Assembly (NCBI GenBank): GCA_024180945.1
Contig: JAKSGN010000038.1
Coordinates: forward strand, 496,001-560,000
Length of the DNA: 64,000 nucleotides
Direction of reading: 5' to 3'
Origin: Macrophomina tecta
Taxonomy: Eukaryota; Ascomycota; Dothideomycetes; Botryosphaeriales; Botryosphaeriaceae
Shown here: positions 11,990 through 22,295 of the stretch, piece by piece
Layout of the letters: each line of letters opens with the position of its first letter
Numbering within the stretch: the first letter of the stretch is position 1
Notes under the pieces: generated by a model
What the model was told of the DNA's origin: nothing
What the model saw: the letters and a program-made list of their open reading frames with translations, nothing else
Databases searched by the model: none
Translations under genes and position numbers: made by a program

Positions 11990-12640
11990 AACTAGACTAA
12001 AATCCTCGGAAGGTGTAGAACCCGAACTAACGCTAAGAGACCTAATAGACCGGGATAACTCTATAGTATTATTAACTAAGGTATCGCTATATAAACGCTT
12101 TAGCGATCGTCCCTTCTTAGTATTTTTAGAATTAGAGGTATTTCTAGTCTCTAATACTTCTAACTCTTTAAGTATATCGATCGCGTCTAACTTACGCTAT
12201 AATATTAGAGTAGTATAACGCTTAAGTAACTCTTACTACTTCTTAGTACGAGAAAGACCGGAGGCCGCCTTTTAAAGCTAGTTCTTAAAAGTAGTATATT
12301 TTAAATACGCCTTATCTAAGGCATAACGAAGACGCTTAACTAAAGAAAGAGTTAGTAGACTTATAAAACTATTAAAGAGAAACTAATAATTAAAGTTCTT
12401 AAGACCGCTAGTATTATAACTAGTACATCTAGTATAATAATACTCGCTATAATAAGAAAAACCTAAGACTATTTAATATATTACCTTAGGCTTCTTAGCC
12501 TTTCGCTAGGCGTTTAGAAGTAAATACTACGAATAAAAAATAGATATCGTAATATCTAGTAAATTAATCTTCGTATCTAGAGACTTACGCTTAGTCTTCT
12601 ATAAATCGCGCTTTTATTTTAGAGGTATAGTGGGAGGCTT
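11990..12640 (-). pseudogene. Antisense ORF in the pol-LTR spacer of G778 copy 1
   Basis: On the minus strand, about 215 codons can be read in one frame between the chromodomain and the purine tract. It carries about 14 stops, all TAG/TAA and all explicable as former CAG, CAA or TGG. The plus strand of the same stretch carries clearly more stops. Segments seen are LDAIDILKELEVLETRN (Leu/Glu heptads), NTKKGRSLKRLYSDTL and a Ser-rich acidic tail, SSGSTPSEDF. An upstream part has a short Cys-containing stretch that could once have been zinc-binding. The same frame occurs in the other families (28230-28640, 15010-15560, 22330-22830, 47525-47960). Function unknown; it resembles a class of small fungal coiled-coil hypothetical proteins (from memory, not searched). 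Confidence 0.65.
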
Positions 12641-12714
12641 ATAATAGAAAAAGAAAATAAGAAAACAAAAAAAGCCTAAGATATAAATAAATAAATCTTT
12701 AGGTCGAAGATTCT

Positions 12715-12729
12715 TAAGAGGGGAAATAG
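12715..12729 (+). other. Polypurine tract of G778 copy 1
   Basis: AAGAGGGGAAATAG lies immediately before the 3' LTR, the usual primer site for plus-strand DNA synthesis. The same kind of tract ending ATAG precedes the LTRs of G384, G489 and GF. Confidence 0.85.
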
Positions 12730-13507
12730 TATTATAAATCCTAGAGAATAAGGGCTTTATAACCCTATAAATAGAAAGCCCGCACGGGAAAAAATACTAT
12801 AGGGGCTAAGAACTCGTAAAAATAATAGAGCTATAATACTAGTGCGCCCGCACGGAAAAAATAGCCTTAAGAAAAAACGGCGCGTATAGGCCTAGATAAA
12901 GTAGTAATAAAAGCCCGTATAGAAACGATGCCTACGCGGCGTAGTAAGACTATAGAAATACTAACTAGATTAAACTTCTATAGAAAAAGAATACCTATAA
13001 GAAAGAAATTATAAATCTTAAAAGTTAACTTTAGACTAGAAAAATGAACGGGATAAAGTTAAATAACTTATATAGTCTAAGAAATAATAGTCTAGCGGTA
13101 TAATACTTTCTTAACCTATATAGAAGCTAGATTTTAGAAAATGGGCTTTAGCGCCTAGGTTATATAGAACCTATAGGGCCTACCTAGATTAATCTAATCT
13201 AAGGTTAATAATTTAATACTATTAATTTAGCTACTTTAATTTAGCTATATCTATCTAGATTATTATAACCTTTCTATAGTATATAGATATACTTCTTAAA
13301 TAGTTCTTTAACCTTCGTAGTTAACTTAAAGTTCTAATATAATCCTATTAAAGATAATAAGCCTAACGCGTACCGCGTACTAATATATTATATAATTACT
13401 ACTATCGTTCTAATCTTTTATTCTTCTCTTATTCTTTAAGGTAAACCCTTTAGCTACCTAACCCTACTAGGCGATTCTAAAGCCTAGTAGAAGAGGCCGC
13501 CGTTATA
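12730..13507 (+). repeat. 3' LTR of G778 copy 1 (778 bp)
   Basis: Same length as the 5' LTR. It differs from it at many positions, mostly C/T and G/A, as expected when RIP hits the two copies independently. It ends CCGTTATA at 13507, followed by the AATAA duplication. Confidence 0.95.
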
Positions 13508-14870
13508 AATAATAATCTACTATTCTAAAAACTACTATAACGAATAAATACTTCTAAATATAATAATTTTAACCTAGTCTAAGACTATAGAGGCAATATA
13601 CTATTTCGTAGAAAAATTTATATACTAATACCTCTACGTAAATAACTAACTAAGAAATACTATAAATCTATAGTTTATAGATATCTAGGAATAATAAAAA
13701 CCTTAGAATAACTTACGAGATACTTCTATTTTTTCTAAATAAGAAAAATAGTAGAAAATGTTATCTAGAAATATAATAAATATATAAAGAATAAAGCGGT
13801 ATAATACGTATTATATAAATAGCTATAGCTTATTATAACGCTAATTAAACCCTAGGAATTAGTTATAATAGACTTTATTACTAATCTACTAATTTTAGTA
13901 GACCTCGTAACTAAAACACAATATAATACTATTTTAGTTATTATTAATTATCTAATAAAATAGGTATACTTTATTTCTTATAATAAGAAAATTAGAGTAA
14001 AGGGCTATATCTATCTCTTTTTTAGATATATTTTTACCTACTATAGGATACCTAAGAAACTAATTATAGACTAAAACCTATAATTTAGAGCTAAGTTCTA
14101 GTAAATCTTAGTCTATAAGCTAGGAACTAAATATAAGATATTAATAATAGTATACCTATAAACTAATAAATAAACGAAACGAACTAACTAGATACTAGAG
14201 TAGTACCTAAGATTTTATCTAAACTATAGATAAAATAACTAGGTCGAACTTCTACCGCTAGTCTAATACGCGTATAATAGTATATTAATAGAAGCTATAT
14301 AAACTACGTTTTTTTATACTAACTATAGTTTTAATTCTACCGCCTTTAAAGAATTCTAGATCTATAAAGTACTTACCTAAAAAGCTATACTTAGAATAGA
14401 TTAGCTACGCTAATTATACTAAGAACTAGCTTAAGATATTAAATTTACTATATATTAAATAGCTATATACTATAATAGATAGCGCTAGGTATCGCCGCTC
14501 TTAAAGAAGAAGAATAAAGTCTAGCTCCTTAAAAAAAAATATTAAAACTATATAATCGAATAATAAATTAGACTATAAGAAAATTAAATTCTATTAGATT
14601 AAGAAAAAACTTTTATCTATTTTCTTTAAACTTAAATTACTAGAACAAGTAGATATATATTTAGTTTTCTATATCTCTTTACTTAAATTCGTATATAGTA
14701 ATGCTAAATCTAATCTAAAAATTAAAATATACCCTAATAATACTGATAGAGAATAGCTAGTAAAAAAATTCTATAATAGAGACTAGATTAATAGTTTATA
14801 TAAATATCTTATTAAATAGAAAGAAACGAATCCCGCTAGAAATTCTTAGAAACTCTTATAGAAACTAGTC
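13508..14870 (+). pseudogene. G384 copy 1 integrase and chromodomain
   Basis: Resumes the G384 frame after G778, collinear with 60228-61546. It covers the end of the zinc-binding N-terminal domain, the DDE core (about 13840-14330), the C-terminal domain and a chromodomain at about 14680-14870. Integrase inserts the cDNA. Stops and some frame changes throughout; not functional. Confidence 0.8.
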
Positions 14871-15009
14871 TCTTATCTTAACTATAAAGAACTTATCTAG
14901 AAATACTACTAATAAAACTCTAACTATCTAAACCTAGAGTATTCTTCTATAATATAAAACCTAAAGAAGGCGTTAAGAATAGCTAAAACTAGTCTACTAG
15001 TATCTTTTA

Positions 15010-15560
15010 AGAAACTATTCTATTAGAACTTACTATATTACTATTATTTAAACTTAATAGCTATATTATATATATCTTCTTAAACTCTAGCTCTTCTAAG
15101 AATAATAAACTCTAACGTACTATTTTATACTTTTAATTATTAAGAAACTACTTCTACTACTCTAAATACTTTAAATAGACTATAGAAGTAAGAAAAAAGT
15201 TTTAAGCCACCTCTAAAGCCTACTAAAAAGTAGATAGAATCTTAGTAGTAGCTAAATATTTTCTATAAAGACGATCGCGCTTCTAATTAACTAAGTTTTC
15301 TATAACTATTAATAACTACTTACTAAGAACTAGAAGAACCTATAATCTTAAACTAGGATATTCTAAATATTATAGCTATAACCCTAATAAATATATTTAG
15401 AATAATAAAAAGATAAAGTTCCTAGCTCTTTTTCTAGTAATATTTTATACTTCTTACCCTTCTTATAATAGTAACTATAGAAAGGTATAACGATAACTCC
15501 TAGATAAGCGATATAAGTAGCTAAATTACAGTGCTTAGAAGACTTATAACTAGATATCGC
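15010..15560 (-). pseudogene. Antisense ORF in the pol-LTR spacer of G384 copy 1
   Basis: Minus-strand frame between the chromodomain and the 3' LTR. Segments read KRDRLYRKYLATTKILSTF, then FFLTSIVYLKYLE, and SLLFLEELEFKK near 15100, separated by stops at Gln-like codons (for example two in a row after YLE). The Leu/Glu pattern predicts a coiled coil and its position matches the antisense frames of G778, G489 and GF. Function unknown. Confidence 0.6.
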
Positions 15561-15660
15561 GAAATAAGATTAGAAATAAGTAATAAAATAAACAAAAAAG
15601 AACTACTCTATACTTATAGCTTTAAACTTTTAGGCCGAAAGTCGCCTAGAGAGGGAATAG

Positions 15661-16841
15661 TATTATAATACTAGCTAAAGAAAATAAAGAAAAAATAGCT
15701 CTACTTCTTAGAAAAGACTTTAATTTCTTAGAGTAAGAGATCTTTAGTTCGGATTACGCCCTAAAAGATAGAAGGTAGATCTATTATCTAGCGTACTAAC
15801 TATAGATTACTTAACTTACTAGATTACAATAAGCTAGCTAGTAATTTATCGTAATCTAACTAAATATCCTATATATAGATACTATACTTATTTATAGTAG
15901 ATAGAATTCTTATAGTTAACTTATTAATTAATTTTTATTCTAATATTACGTGCGATTCTCTTCTACATATCTATTATAAGCGGGGGTCGGACGAAGGCGC
16001 GTAGGTCTTAATAGAATTCTTATCGCCTAGCTTAGTTAAGCTTAAGGTTCCGCGAGTCGAGAATTCTTAAAATAAACTTAAAGTCTTAGGGTTAAAAATA
16101 GTTAAATTGCTTACTTACTAAACTAATCTAGTAGGAAAATAAAGGGACTTATATATATAGCTAGCCGGAACTTAGATAGAGACCTATCTAGCTACGAATG
16201 TAAATCTTAATCTTAACTTAATTAAAAGCGGGGTTAGAATATACTTTTATTAGTCCGCGGACTCCTAGATTATCGTATTTATAATAAGGATTAATAATTA
16301 AATCCTAAATCCGTGGTTTAGTTCCGAGAGTCTAATCTAAACGTCTCGTTTAGTCTCAGGCGTCTCTCCGGGTAATCCAAACGTATTACTTAATAACTCT
16401 TAAACGAATAATACTAGCGCTGGTGTTTCTTAGTAAAAGTTACTTAGTAACCAGGCTAGTTTCTTGTCCGAAAATCTTATTCCATTCCGAGAGGTCGATC
16501 TCTAGGTAGGTATAAGGTGCTTGGGGGGGTAGGCCCGGCTCGGGCCCTCGGGCCTACTTGCCAGGCTGGGTGCGGCCTGGCACGGGCCTAGTTACTTGGT
16601 TTATCCAGTTTTCCGGCTATAAAGTCCGTGGATTCAGCCTAAACTTAAAAAGGCTAGGCTATAGACTTTTAGTAAAGACAATTCCGGATAATTTGGCTTG
16701 TTTAGATTCTTAGTCGGGGGTCTTGTTCCTTAGTAATCTTAGGGCAGAGTGTTGTTTATAACACTATTGCTACAGCCCCCTAAAAGCCTACGCTATCTAA
16801 TAATACGCCCGACCTCCCCTAGAAAAAGTAATGGCATAATA
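15661..16841 (+). repeat. 3' LTR of G384 copy 1 (384 bp) split by L792
   Basis: Preceded by the purine tract AGAGAGGGAATAG. It starts TATTATAATACTAGC and ends GCATAATA. Without the 797 bp of insertion plus duplicated target it measures 384 bp, identical in length to the 5' LTR of copy 2 (56133-56516). The flank at 16842 is Copia LTR. Confidence 0.92.
15972..16763 (+). mobile_element. L792 solo LTR, plus orientation
   Basis: 792 bp, starting TATTATAAGCGG and ending TTTATAACA. Same length as the inverted copy at 49885-50676. Flanks ATATC (15967-15971) and CTATT (16764-16768) align with a single CTATC-like target in G384 copy 2, so this is an imperfect 5-bp duplication. The 3' half keeps CA/TG and holds a GC-rich core with two hairpins (16530-16556 and 16560-16581). 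No internal region of this family is present in the window. Confidence 0.88.
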
Positions 16842-18359
16842 TTATTAATTAAGAATAAGTAGTATAAAAACTAAGAGATATACTTAGAAAAAGTTCTCTT
16901 ATCTATTCTCTTCTAAGACTAAGCTAAAGTTTATTATATATATACGTAATATTCTAATACACCTCCTTCGTATAGTAGTAAAGCTAGCGTACGATAAGAT
17001 AATAGCTATAGATAAAAAGAATAACTACGTATATAACTAAGAATTAAATTTATAAACTTAAAATTAAAAAGAATAGCGAGCGGGTTCTATTAGCTAGAAT
17101 ATAGTATAGCTAACTAAGCCTAATAGCCTTTAGACTATTAAACTATATAGGTAGCTGGGTTATTAGCTCTAATAGAATATAAAGTAATAACTAATAAGTA
17201 GCTAATAATTTAGCTAAGCGGGTTACTATAGGCTATATATATCTAAATAAGAAAAATAAAAAGTATATAACGTTAAATAAAGAGAATAGAAAACTTAGTT
17301 ATTTTATCTAATAAGCGGTATAAGTTCTAATTAGTTAATAAATACCTAGTACTTCTACTTTAGTAGTACTTTTATAAGTTTATCTACTATTATATTAGCT
17401 ATAGGCATCTATCTAAAGTAGATATTATCTACTAATACTTTTTATCTAAGCTAGTAATAATAAATATTAATATAGCGTAACTTTATTATTAGTTTTCTAA
17501 CGCTTTTCTCTATAAGCTATAGTATTATTTAGTTATTATACTAAATTTATAAAAGATGGCCTGGATTAAACTATAGTTAGTTAAAGAATTATTTTTACTA
17601 AAAGTACTACTTAGCTATTTTAAATAAAGTAAGAAGCTCTACTTTAGTAGTTAATATAGTAATAATTAGTTATTTAATAGCTTTCTAATCTACGAGATCT
17701 TTAAATAGCGTAATAAGTAAGTCTTAGTAGCTTTTATATATTTTTCAATTATTTATATATACTATATTACTACTAAGTATAAAGATATTTTATTTATTCT
17801 AATAGATAGAGCTATTAAAGTATAAGATAAGTTTTTTTATTTCTTTAAGATATTTAAGAAGTCTCTATGCTAGTATAAAATAATAATATAATAGATTAGT
17901 TAGATAAGCTAATAGAGCTAATATAATAAAGATAATATTTACTCTTATACTAATTATAGTAAACTATACTAATTCTATTTTACTTTAGAAGATATAAATA
18001 TTTTGTAGTATTATATATAAGTTCTTATTTAGTATAAGAGGCTTATTTTATAATAAAGATATTACTAGAGTATTTACTTTCTTAATATTATATTTAGTAA
18101 CTAAACTATTAATATATAATTTCTAAGAAAGCTATAGTAAATACTCTTATTAGTTATAAACTATATATAATATAAAAAACTACTAGATTTTACCTATTAT
18201 ATATATCTTATAGTATTAGAATAAGTTATTCTAGAATATCTTTATATAGTACTTATTATTCTTATAATAGGTAATAATAATATTATTAATAAAGAAGAAG
18301 ATAAAGAAGTAACTATTTATATAAAATTATAAAGTATCTAGAATTAGTTCTAGGTTAAG
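16842..18359 (-). mobile_element. Copia remnant: partial 3' LTR, RNase H and end of RT
   Basis: Minus-strand Ty1/Copia fragment. A partial LTR (16842-16959, reading TATTAGAATATTACG on the minus strand) follows a purine tract CGAAGGAGGTG (16960-16970). About 350 bp upstream of it is the pol end. G384 copy 1 inserted in the LTR on one side; a G778 LTR cuts the RT on the other. AT content is extreme. Confidence 0.8.
17320..18359 (-). pseudogene. Copia pol 3' end: RT C-terminus and RNase H
   Basis: Minus-strand reading gives, in order, ALLAYLTNLLYYYFILA, RLLKYLKEIKKLILYFN, ILTTKVELLTLFKIAK, then IEKSVRKLIIKLRYIN, and finally MPIANIIVDKLIKVLLK followed by a VFIN block. These correspond to known Copia RT/RNase H blocks: the tail ending in L.YLKGT, the STTEAEL motif, and the P.A.M.AD.LTKAL end. 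Many TAA/TAG stops and some TGA. Truncated at 18359 by the G778 LTR. Confidence 0.8.
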
Positions 18360-19137
18360 TATAATAGTAGTCTCTTCTACTAGGCTTTAGAATTACCTAG
18401 TAGGGTTAAATAGCTATAGATTTATTTTAAGAAATAAAAAAAGAATAAAAAATAGAAATAATAGTAGTAATTACGTAATATATTAGTACGCGGTATACGT
18501 TAGGCTTATTATATCTAATAGGTTTATATTAGAACTTTAAGTTAACTATAAGGATTAAAATACTATCTAAGAAGTATATCTATATACTATAGAAAAGTTA
18601 TAGTAATCTAGATCGATATAGCTATATTAAAGTAGCTAGATTAATAGTATTAGATTATTAATTTTAGATTAGATTAATCTAGATAGACTCTATAGGTTTT
18701 ACGTAACTTAGATACTAAAGCTTATTTTCTAGAATTCGACTTCTATATTAGTTAAGAAAGTATTATATTACTAGACTATTATTTCTTAGATTATATAAGT
18801 TATTTAACTTTCTTCTATTTATTTCTCTTAGTCTAAAGTTAGTTTTTAGGATTTATAATTCTTTTCTTAGAAATATTCTTTCTCTATAAAAGTTTAACCT
18901 AGTTAGTATTTCTATAGATTTACTATACTACGTAGGTATTACTTTTATATAGGCTTTTACTACTATCTTATCTAGGCCCGTACGCACTATTTTTTCTCGA
19001 GGCTATTTTCCTGTATAGGTGCGCCGGTATTATAGCTCTACTATTTTTATAGATTCTTAGTCCCTACGATGTCTTTTTCTATACGGTCTTTTTATTTATA
19101 GGATTATAAAGCCTTTATTCCTCTAGGGTTTATAATA
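18360..19137 (-). repeat. G778 LTR, minus orientation (778 bp)
   Basis: Full-length LTR, RIP-mutated. Its right side joins directly to 5' leader sequence of a G778 element (19138) without the expected purine tract, and its left flank TTAAG does not match the flank of the partner LTR (CTTTT at 21230). So it is the product of deletion or recombination, not a simple insertion. Confidence 0.88.
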
Positions 19138-19311
19138 GATAGAGGTTATTAAAATAGCTTAGTTATAAAGTTTTCTTATTTATTAATAGAGCTAGGTATT
19201 CTTATTAGTCTACTTCTAAAGTTATCTATAAAGTTTACTAAGTTAGCCTTATATATCTTAAATAACCTAAAAGAGATCGGCTATAGTTAGCTATAAAGAA
19301 TTATTATTATT

Positions 19312-19499
19312 TGTTGAACTTAGTAGAAAAATTGATGAGATTCTCGGTGCCAGGCAGGAGTAGGAGGGGGTGCCCTCTTATATCCGTGCCTATAATACTA
19401 GCTATACTAGTGAAACACTTATGAAGCTAACTAGTGTAGTAGTAACACTTATTAAACCGCTAGTATAGTAGTAACACTTATGAAACCGTTATTCCAACA
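19312..19499 (-). repeat. TRIM LTR (3' LTR on the minus strand), 188 bp
   Basis: I see four differences from the other LTR. All are C-to-T or G-to-A changes at CA or TG sites, so the pair has met only light RIP. Confidence 0.93.
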
Positions 19500-20191
19500 C
19501 ACCCCTTCACGAGTTAGCCTAAAAGGGTAACTCGTGATACTTAGTATAGTGTTAATGTTGGTATAAGAAGGTACAGCAAATGAGTGGACGCCTAGCTGGT
19601 GCCGGCTACGCTCGGTATAAAGAAAATGTTAATAAATGCCGTGCTGGCTGGTCTGGTGGTTGGTTGGTTGGTTGGTTTGGTTTGGTTTGGTTTGGTGCTT
19701 GATCAGGGCACCTCCCGGGTTAGCTCGGTCCGGCTATTATAATCCGGCACGGTCGGTGGTGGTGAGTACTCTGGACGGCTATCTCCCGGCCGTTCGGTAT
19801 GTTGGATGGTATGGCTATGTAACCCGGCCACTCGGTACTTAGTTGGTTGGTTGGAAGTAGCTAAAAGCTAATATTCTCCTCCTCGGTAGTAATAAGGCTG
19901 CTTTGTTGTACGTCCTGGTGTTAAATTGCTTAAACCGTGGCCGTATCTGGAAGCTCTAGAAGCTCCGGCTCTAGATAACCATCTGGTTTAATAAGCTCCC
20001 AAATCTGATACTGCTGTGCACGAGACTTGATCAGATAAAGCTATGTCTCCCACTAGCTAGGTTCTAAGAGAGTGATAGTGGTGTTACTAGTACGGTTAGT
20101 GACGGCCATGGTGATTAGTAGAACGCTTAAGATAGCTAGAATGGATAACACAAGAATAATTTGGCAGCCCTAGCGGCTCCGGGCTCATAAC
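19500..20191 (-). other. TRIM internal region, no coding capacity
   Basis: 692 bp. It contains a TTGG/TTTGG simple repeat at about 19656-19696 and no credible frame. The half-tRNA primer site is at 20181-20191 and the purine tract at 19500-19510. Confidence 0.85.
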
Positions 20192-20379
20192 TGTTGAACT
20201 TGGTAGAAAAATTGATGAGATTCTCGGTGCCAGGCAGGAGTAGGAGGGGGTGCCCTCTTATATCCGTGCCTATAATACTAGCTATACTAGTGAAACACTT
20301 ATGAAGCTAACTAGTGTAGTAGTAACACTCATCAAACCGCTAGTATAGTAGTAACACTTATAAAACCGTTATTCCAACA
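20192..20379 (-). repeat. TRIM LTR (5' LTR on the minus strand), 188 bp
   Basis: Near-identical to 19312-19499. Flanked on the right by TTATT, the right copy of the target duplication. Confidence 0.93.
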
Positions 20380-20502
20380 TTATTTATATTAATATTATTT
20401 ATTATATTACTTTAGTTAGTATTAAGTATCGGGTAATACTATTTTATTATTAAGTATTTCTCTTCTCGAAACTATCTTTTCTTATAAAAATAGTAGTTAA
20501 AG

Positions 20503-21229
20503 TATAATAGTAGCCTCTTTTACTAGATTTTAGAATTACCTAGTAGAGTTAAATAGCTAAAGAATTTATCTTAAAAAATAAAAGAATAAAGAATTAGAAT
20601 AATAGTAGTAATTATATAATATATTAGTATATAGTATGTATTAGGCTTATTAGCTCTAATAGAATTATATTAGAACTTTAAGTTAACTATAAAAATTAAA
20701 GTACTATCTAAGAAATATATCTATATACTATATAAAAGTTATAGTAATCTAGATTAATATAGCTAGATTAAAATAGCTAGATTAATAGTATTAAATTAAT
20801 ACTCTTAGATTAAGTTAATTCTAGTAGGTTCTTATAGGGCCTATATAACTTAGGCACTAATATTTATTTTTTAGAATTTAACTTTTAATATTCTTCTATA
20901 AATAATAGTGATATTTATCTTATTTAATATTATATAACGTACTCTTTTATTAGTTTTCTAGATTCTATCTATAATTCTTACTAAGAAAGTATTATTTCTA
21001 TAAACTATAGTTCTTTATAACTCTATCTAGTTTTTTCTATATAGATTCTATTTTTTTAGGGAAATTATTCTCTTATAGAATTTAGTAGTATTACTTATTT
21101 TTTAACTAAGCTTTCTAAGTACTGCTCTTTAGTAATTAGTAATTTTCTATAGGATTTTCTTTTATAAGGGTTTTTATTTCTTAGAGAATATTTACCTATA
21201 TAGGGCTATCGCCCGTGGAATTCGTAATA
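20503..21229 (-). repeat. G778 LTR with about 50-bp deletion, minus orientation
   Basis: 727 bp. It aligns with other G778 LTRs but lacks most of the block between GCCCGTGG and the terminal TTCGTAATA (about 21218). It was the 5' LTR of the element whose leader lies at 20502-19138. Confidence 0.85.
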
Positions 21230-21506
21230 CTTTTATATAGTAATACTTAAGCTAGTACTAGAAAATGCTACTATTCTAAATACTTAGAAAGAGATTATAC
21301 TAGAAAACCCTAATACTAAAGAAGACTAATACCTAGTTAAAAAGATCTTAGACTATAAACGGTTTAATTATTAGCTTAAATATCTTATTAAATAAAAAGG
21401 TTACGGAAATAAAATAACTAGTAAATACTAAAAAATAATATATATCTAGATCTTATTACGAAATTTTACTATTAAAATCCTAACTTCTTATAAAAATAAG
21501 GCTGTT
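21230..21506 (+). pseudogene. GF chromodomain fragment (end of pol)
   Basis: Plus-strand reading gives LKLVLENATILNT, then YLVKKILDYKRFNY, LKYLIK and KGYGNK, ending in a YYNPN-like tail. These are the successive blocks of a chromoviral C-terminal chromodomain, with stops at Trp/Gln-like codons. The sequence is closer in plan to G384 than to G778 but is a distinct family. A G778 solo LTR splits it from its own spacer, which resumes at 22291. Confidence 0.72.
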
Positions 21507-22290
21507 AATTACGAACCCCAGAGGGACAAGGGCTTTATAACCCCACGAATAGAAAGCCCGCACGGGAAAAGGCACCGTAGGGGCTAAGAACCCGTAAAGA
21601 TAATAGAGCCGCAATACCGGCGCGCCCGCACGGGAAAAACAGCCTCGAGGGAGGACGGCGCGTACGGGCCTAGACAAGGCAGTAGCGGAAGCCCGTACGG
21701 GAACGACGCCTATACGGCATAGTAAGACCACAGGAATACCGACTAGGTCGAACTCCCGTAGGGGAAGAATGTCCCCAAGGGAAGAATTACGAATCCCGGA
21801 AACTGGCTTCGGGCTAAGAGGAACGGACGGGAGAAAGTTAAATAACTTATACGATCTAAGGGACGATGGTCTGGCGGTATAATACTCCCTTAACCGATGC
21901 AAAAGTCGGATTCTAGGAAACAGGCCTTAGCGCCTAAGTCACGTAAGACCCACCGGGCCTACTAGATAACGAAGAATCGCGATTATCCTTTACTACGTAT
22001 AGATAATAAAGGATTCTAACTATCCTCTACTATCTATAGATTAATATAGCTCTTATATAGTATATATAGATATACTCTTTAGATAGTACCTTAACCTTTG
22101 TAGTTAACTTAAAGTTCTAATATAACCCTATTAGAGGTAATAAGCCTGACGCGCACCGCGTACCGATATATTACGTAATTACTACTATCGTTCTAATTCT
22201 TTACCCTTCTCTTGTTCTTTAAGGTAAACCCTTTAGCTACCTAACCCTACTAGGCGATTTTAAAGCCTAGTAGAAGAGGCCGCTATTATA
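21507..22290 (+). mobile_element. Solo G778 LTR, lightly mutated (784 bp)
   Basis: A full LTR of the G778 family with comparatively high GC. Flanks CTGTT (21502-21506) and CTATC (22291-22295) both derive from CTGTC by single C-to-T and G-to-A changes, so this is a RIP-mutated target duplication. It lies between the chromodomain and the spacer of GF. An open frame on the minus strand (21480-21902) is LTR sequence and not a gene. Confidence 0.85.
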
Positions 22291-22295
22291 CTATC

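Larger units (their letters stand above)
5173..13507 (+). mobile_element. G778 copy 1: full-length Gypsy chromovirus, 8335 bp
   Basis: Complete element with two 778-bp LTRs and 6779 bp between them, flanked by a perfect 5-bp duplication AATAA (5168-5172 and 13508-13512). It lies in the integrase region of G384 copy 1; the uninterrupted site is near 60228. Order on the plus strand: LTR, gag, protease, RT, RNase H, integrase, chromodomain, a spacer with an antisense frame, purine tract, LTR. All frames carry many TAG/TAA stops and the RT motif YLDD has become YLDN, so the copy is dead. Confidence 0.95.
1..16841 (+). mobile_element. G384 copy 1: Gypsy chromovirus, nested and decayed, 5' end outside window
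   Basis: The outer host element of the left third. Its pieces are 1-492, 2348-5172, 13513-15660 and a 3' LTR (15661-16841). They align in order with the second G384 copy at 56133-61547; base 5 here corresponds to about 56645 there, so the 5' LTR and roughly 120 bp of leader lie just left of the window. Reading gives gag, protease, RT, integrase and chromodomain in order on the plus strand, all riddled with TAG/TAA stops. The RNase H domain is missing. Three later elements interrupt it: a Pogo-like transposon, a complete G778 element and a solo L792. It is inserted in the 3' LTR of a minus-strand Copia element. It cannot make protein. Confidence 0.9.
19312..20379 (-). mobile_element. TRIM-like miniature Copia LTR element, 1068 bp
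   Basis: Two 188-bp LTRs (19312-19499 and 20192-20379) around a 692-bp internal region, flanked by the perfect duplication TTATT (19307-19311 and 20380-20384). On the minus strand the LTR runs TGTTGGAATAACGG to AAGTTCAACA. It is followed at once by GTTATGAGCCC (20191-20181), complementary to the anticodon-side sequence of initiator tRNA-Met, the half-tRNA primer used by Copia elements. The other LTR is preceded by a purine-rich GTGAAGGGGTG (19510-19500). There is no gag or pol frame; a short open frame at 19636-19842 is low-complexity. It is a non-autonomous element. Confidence 0.88.
19138..20502 (-). other. G778 5' leader, minus orientation, split by the TRIM
   Basis: About 290 bp (19138-19311 and 20385-20502) homologous to 5951-6235 of G778 copy 1, read on the minus strand. 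All of gag and pol is missing between this leader and the LTR at 18360-19137. No coding sequence. Confidence 0.8.

Noticed and set aside
19636..19842. Open frame with Trp/Leu/Val-rich start in the TRIM
   Set aside because: The N-terminus is encoded by a TTGG/TTTGG simple repeat and no homologous frame exists; low-complexity artefact.
21480..21902. 140-codon open frame on the minus strand
   Set aside because: It lies within a solo G778 LTR and is not open in the other LTR copies.
21861..21925. Possible functional tRNA gene in a G778 LTR
   Set aside because: The A-like box is good but the B-like box is poor, and I can form no acceptor stem; kept as a tRNA-like motif only.
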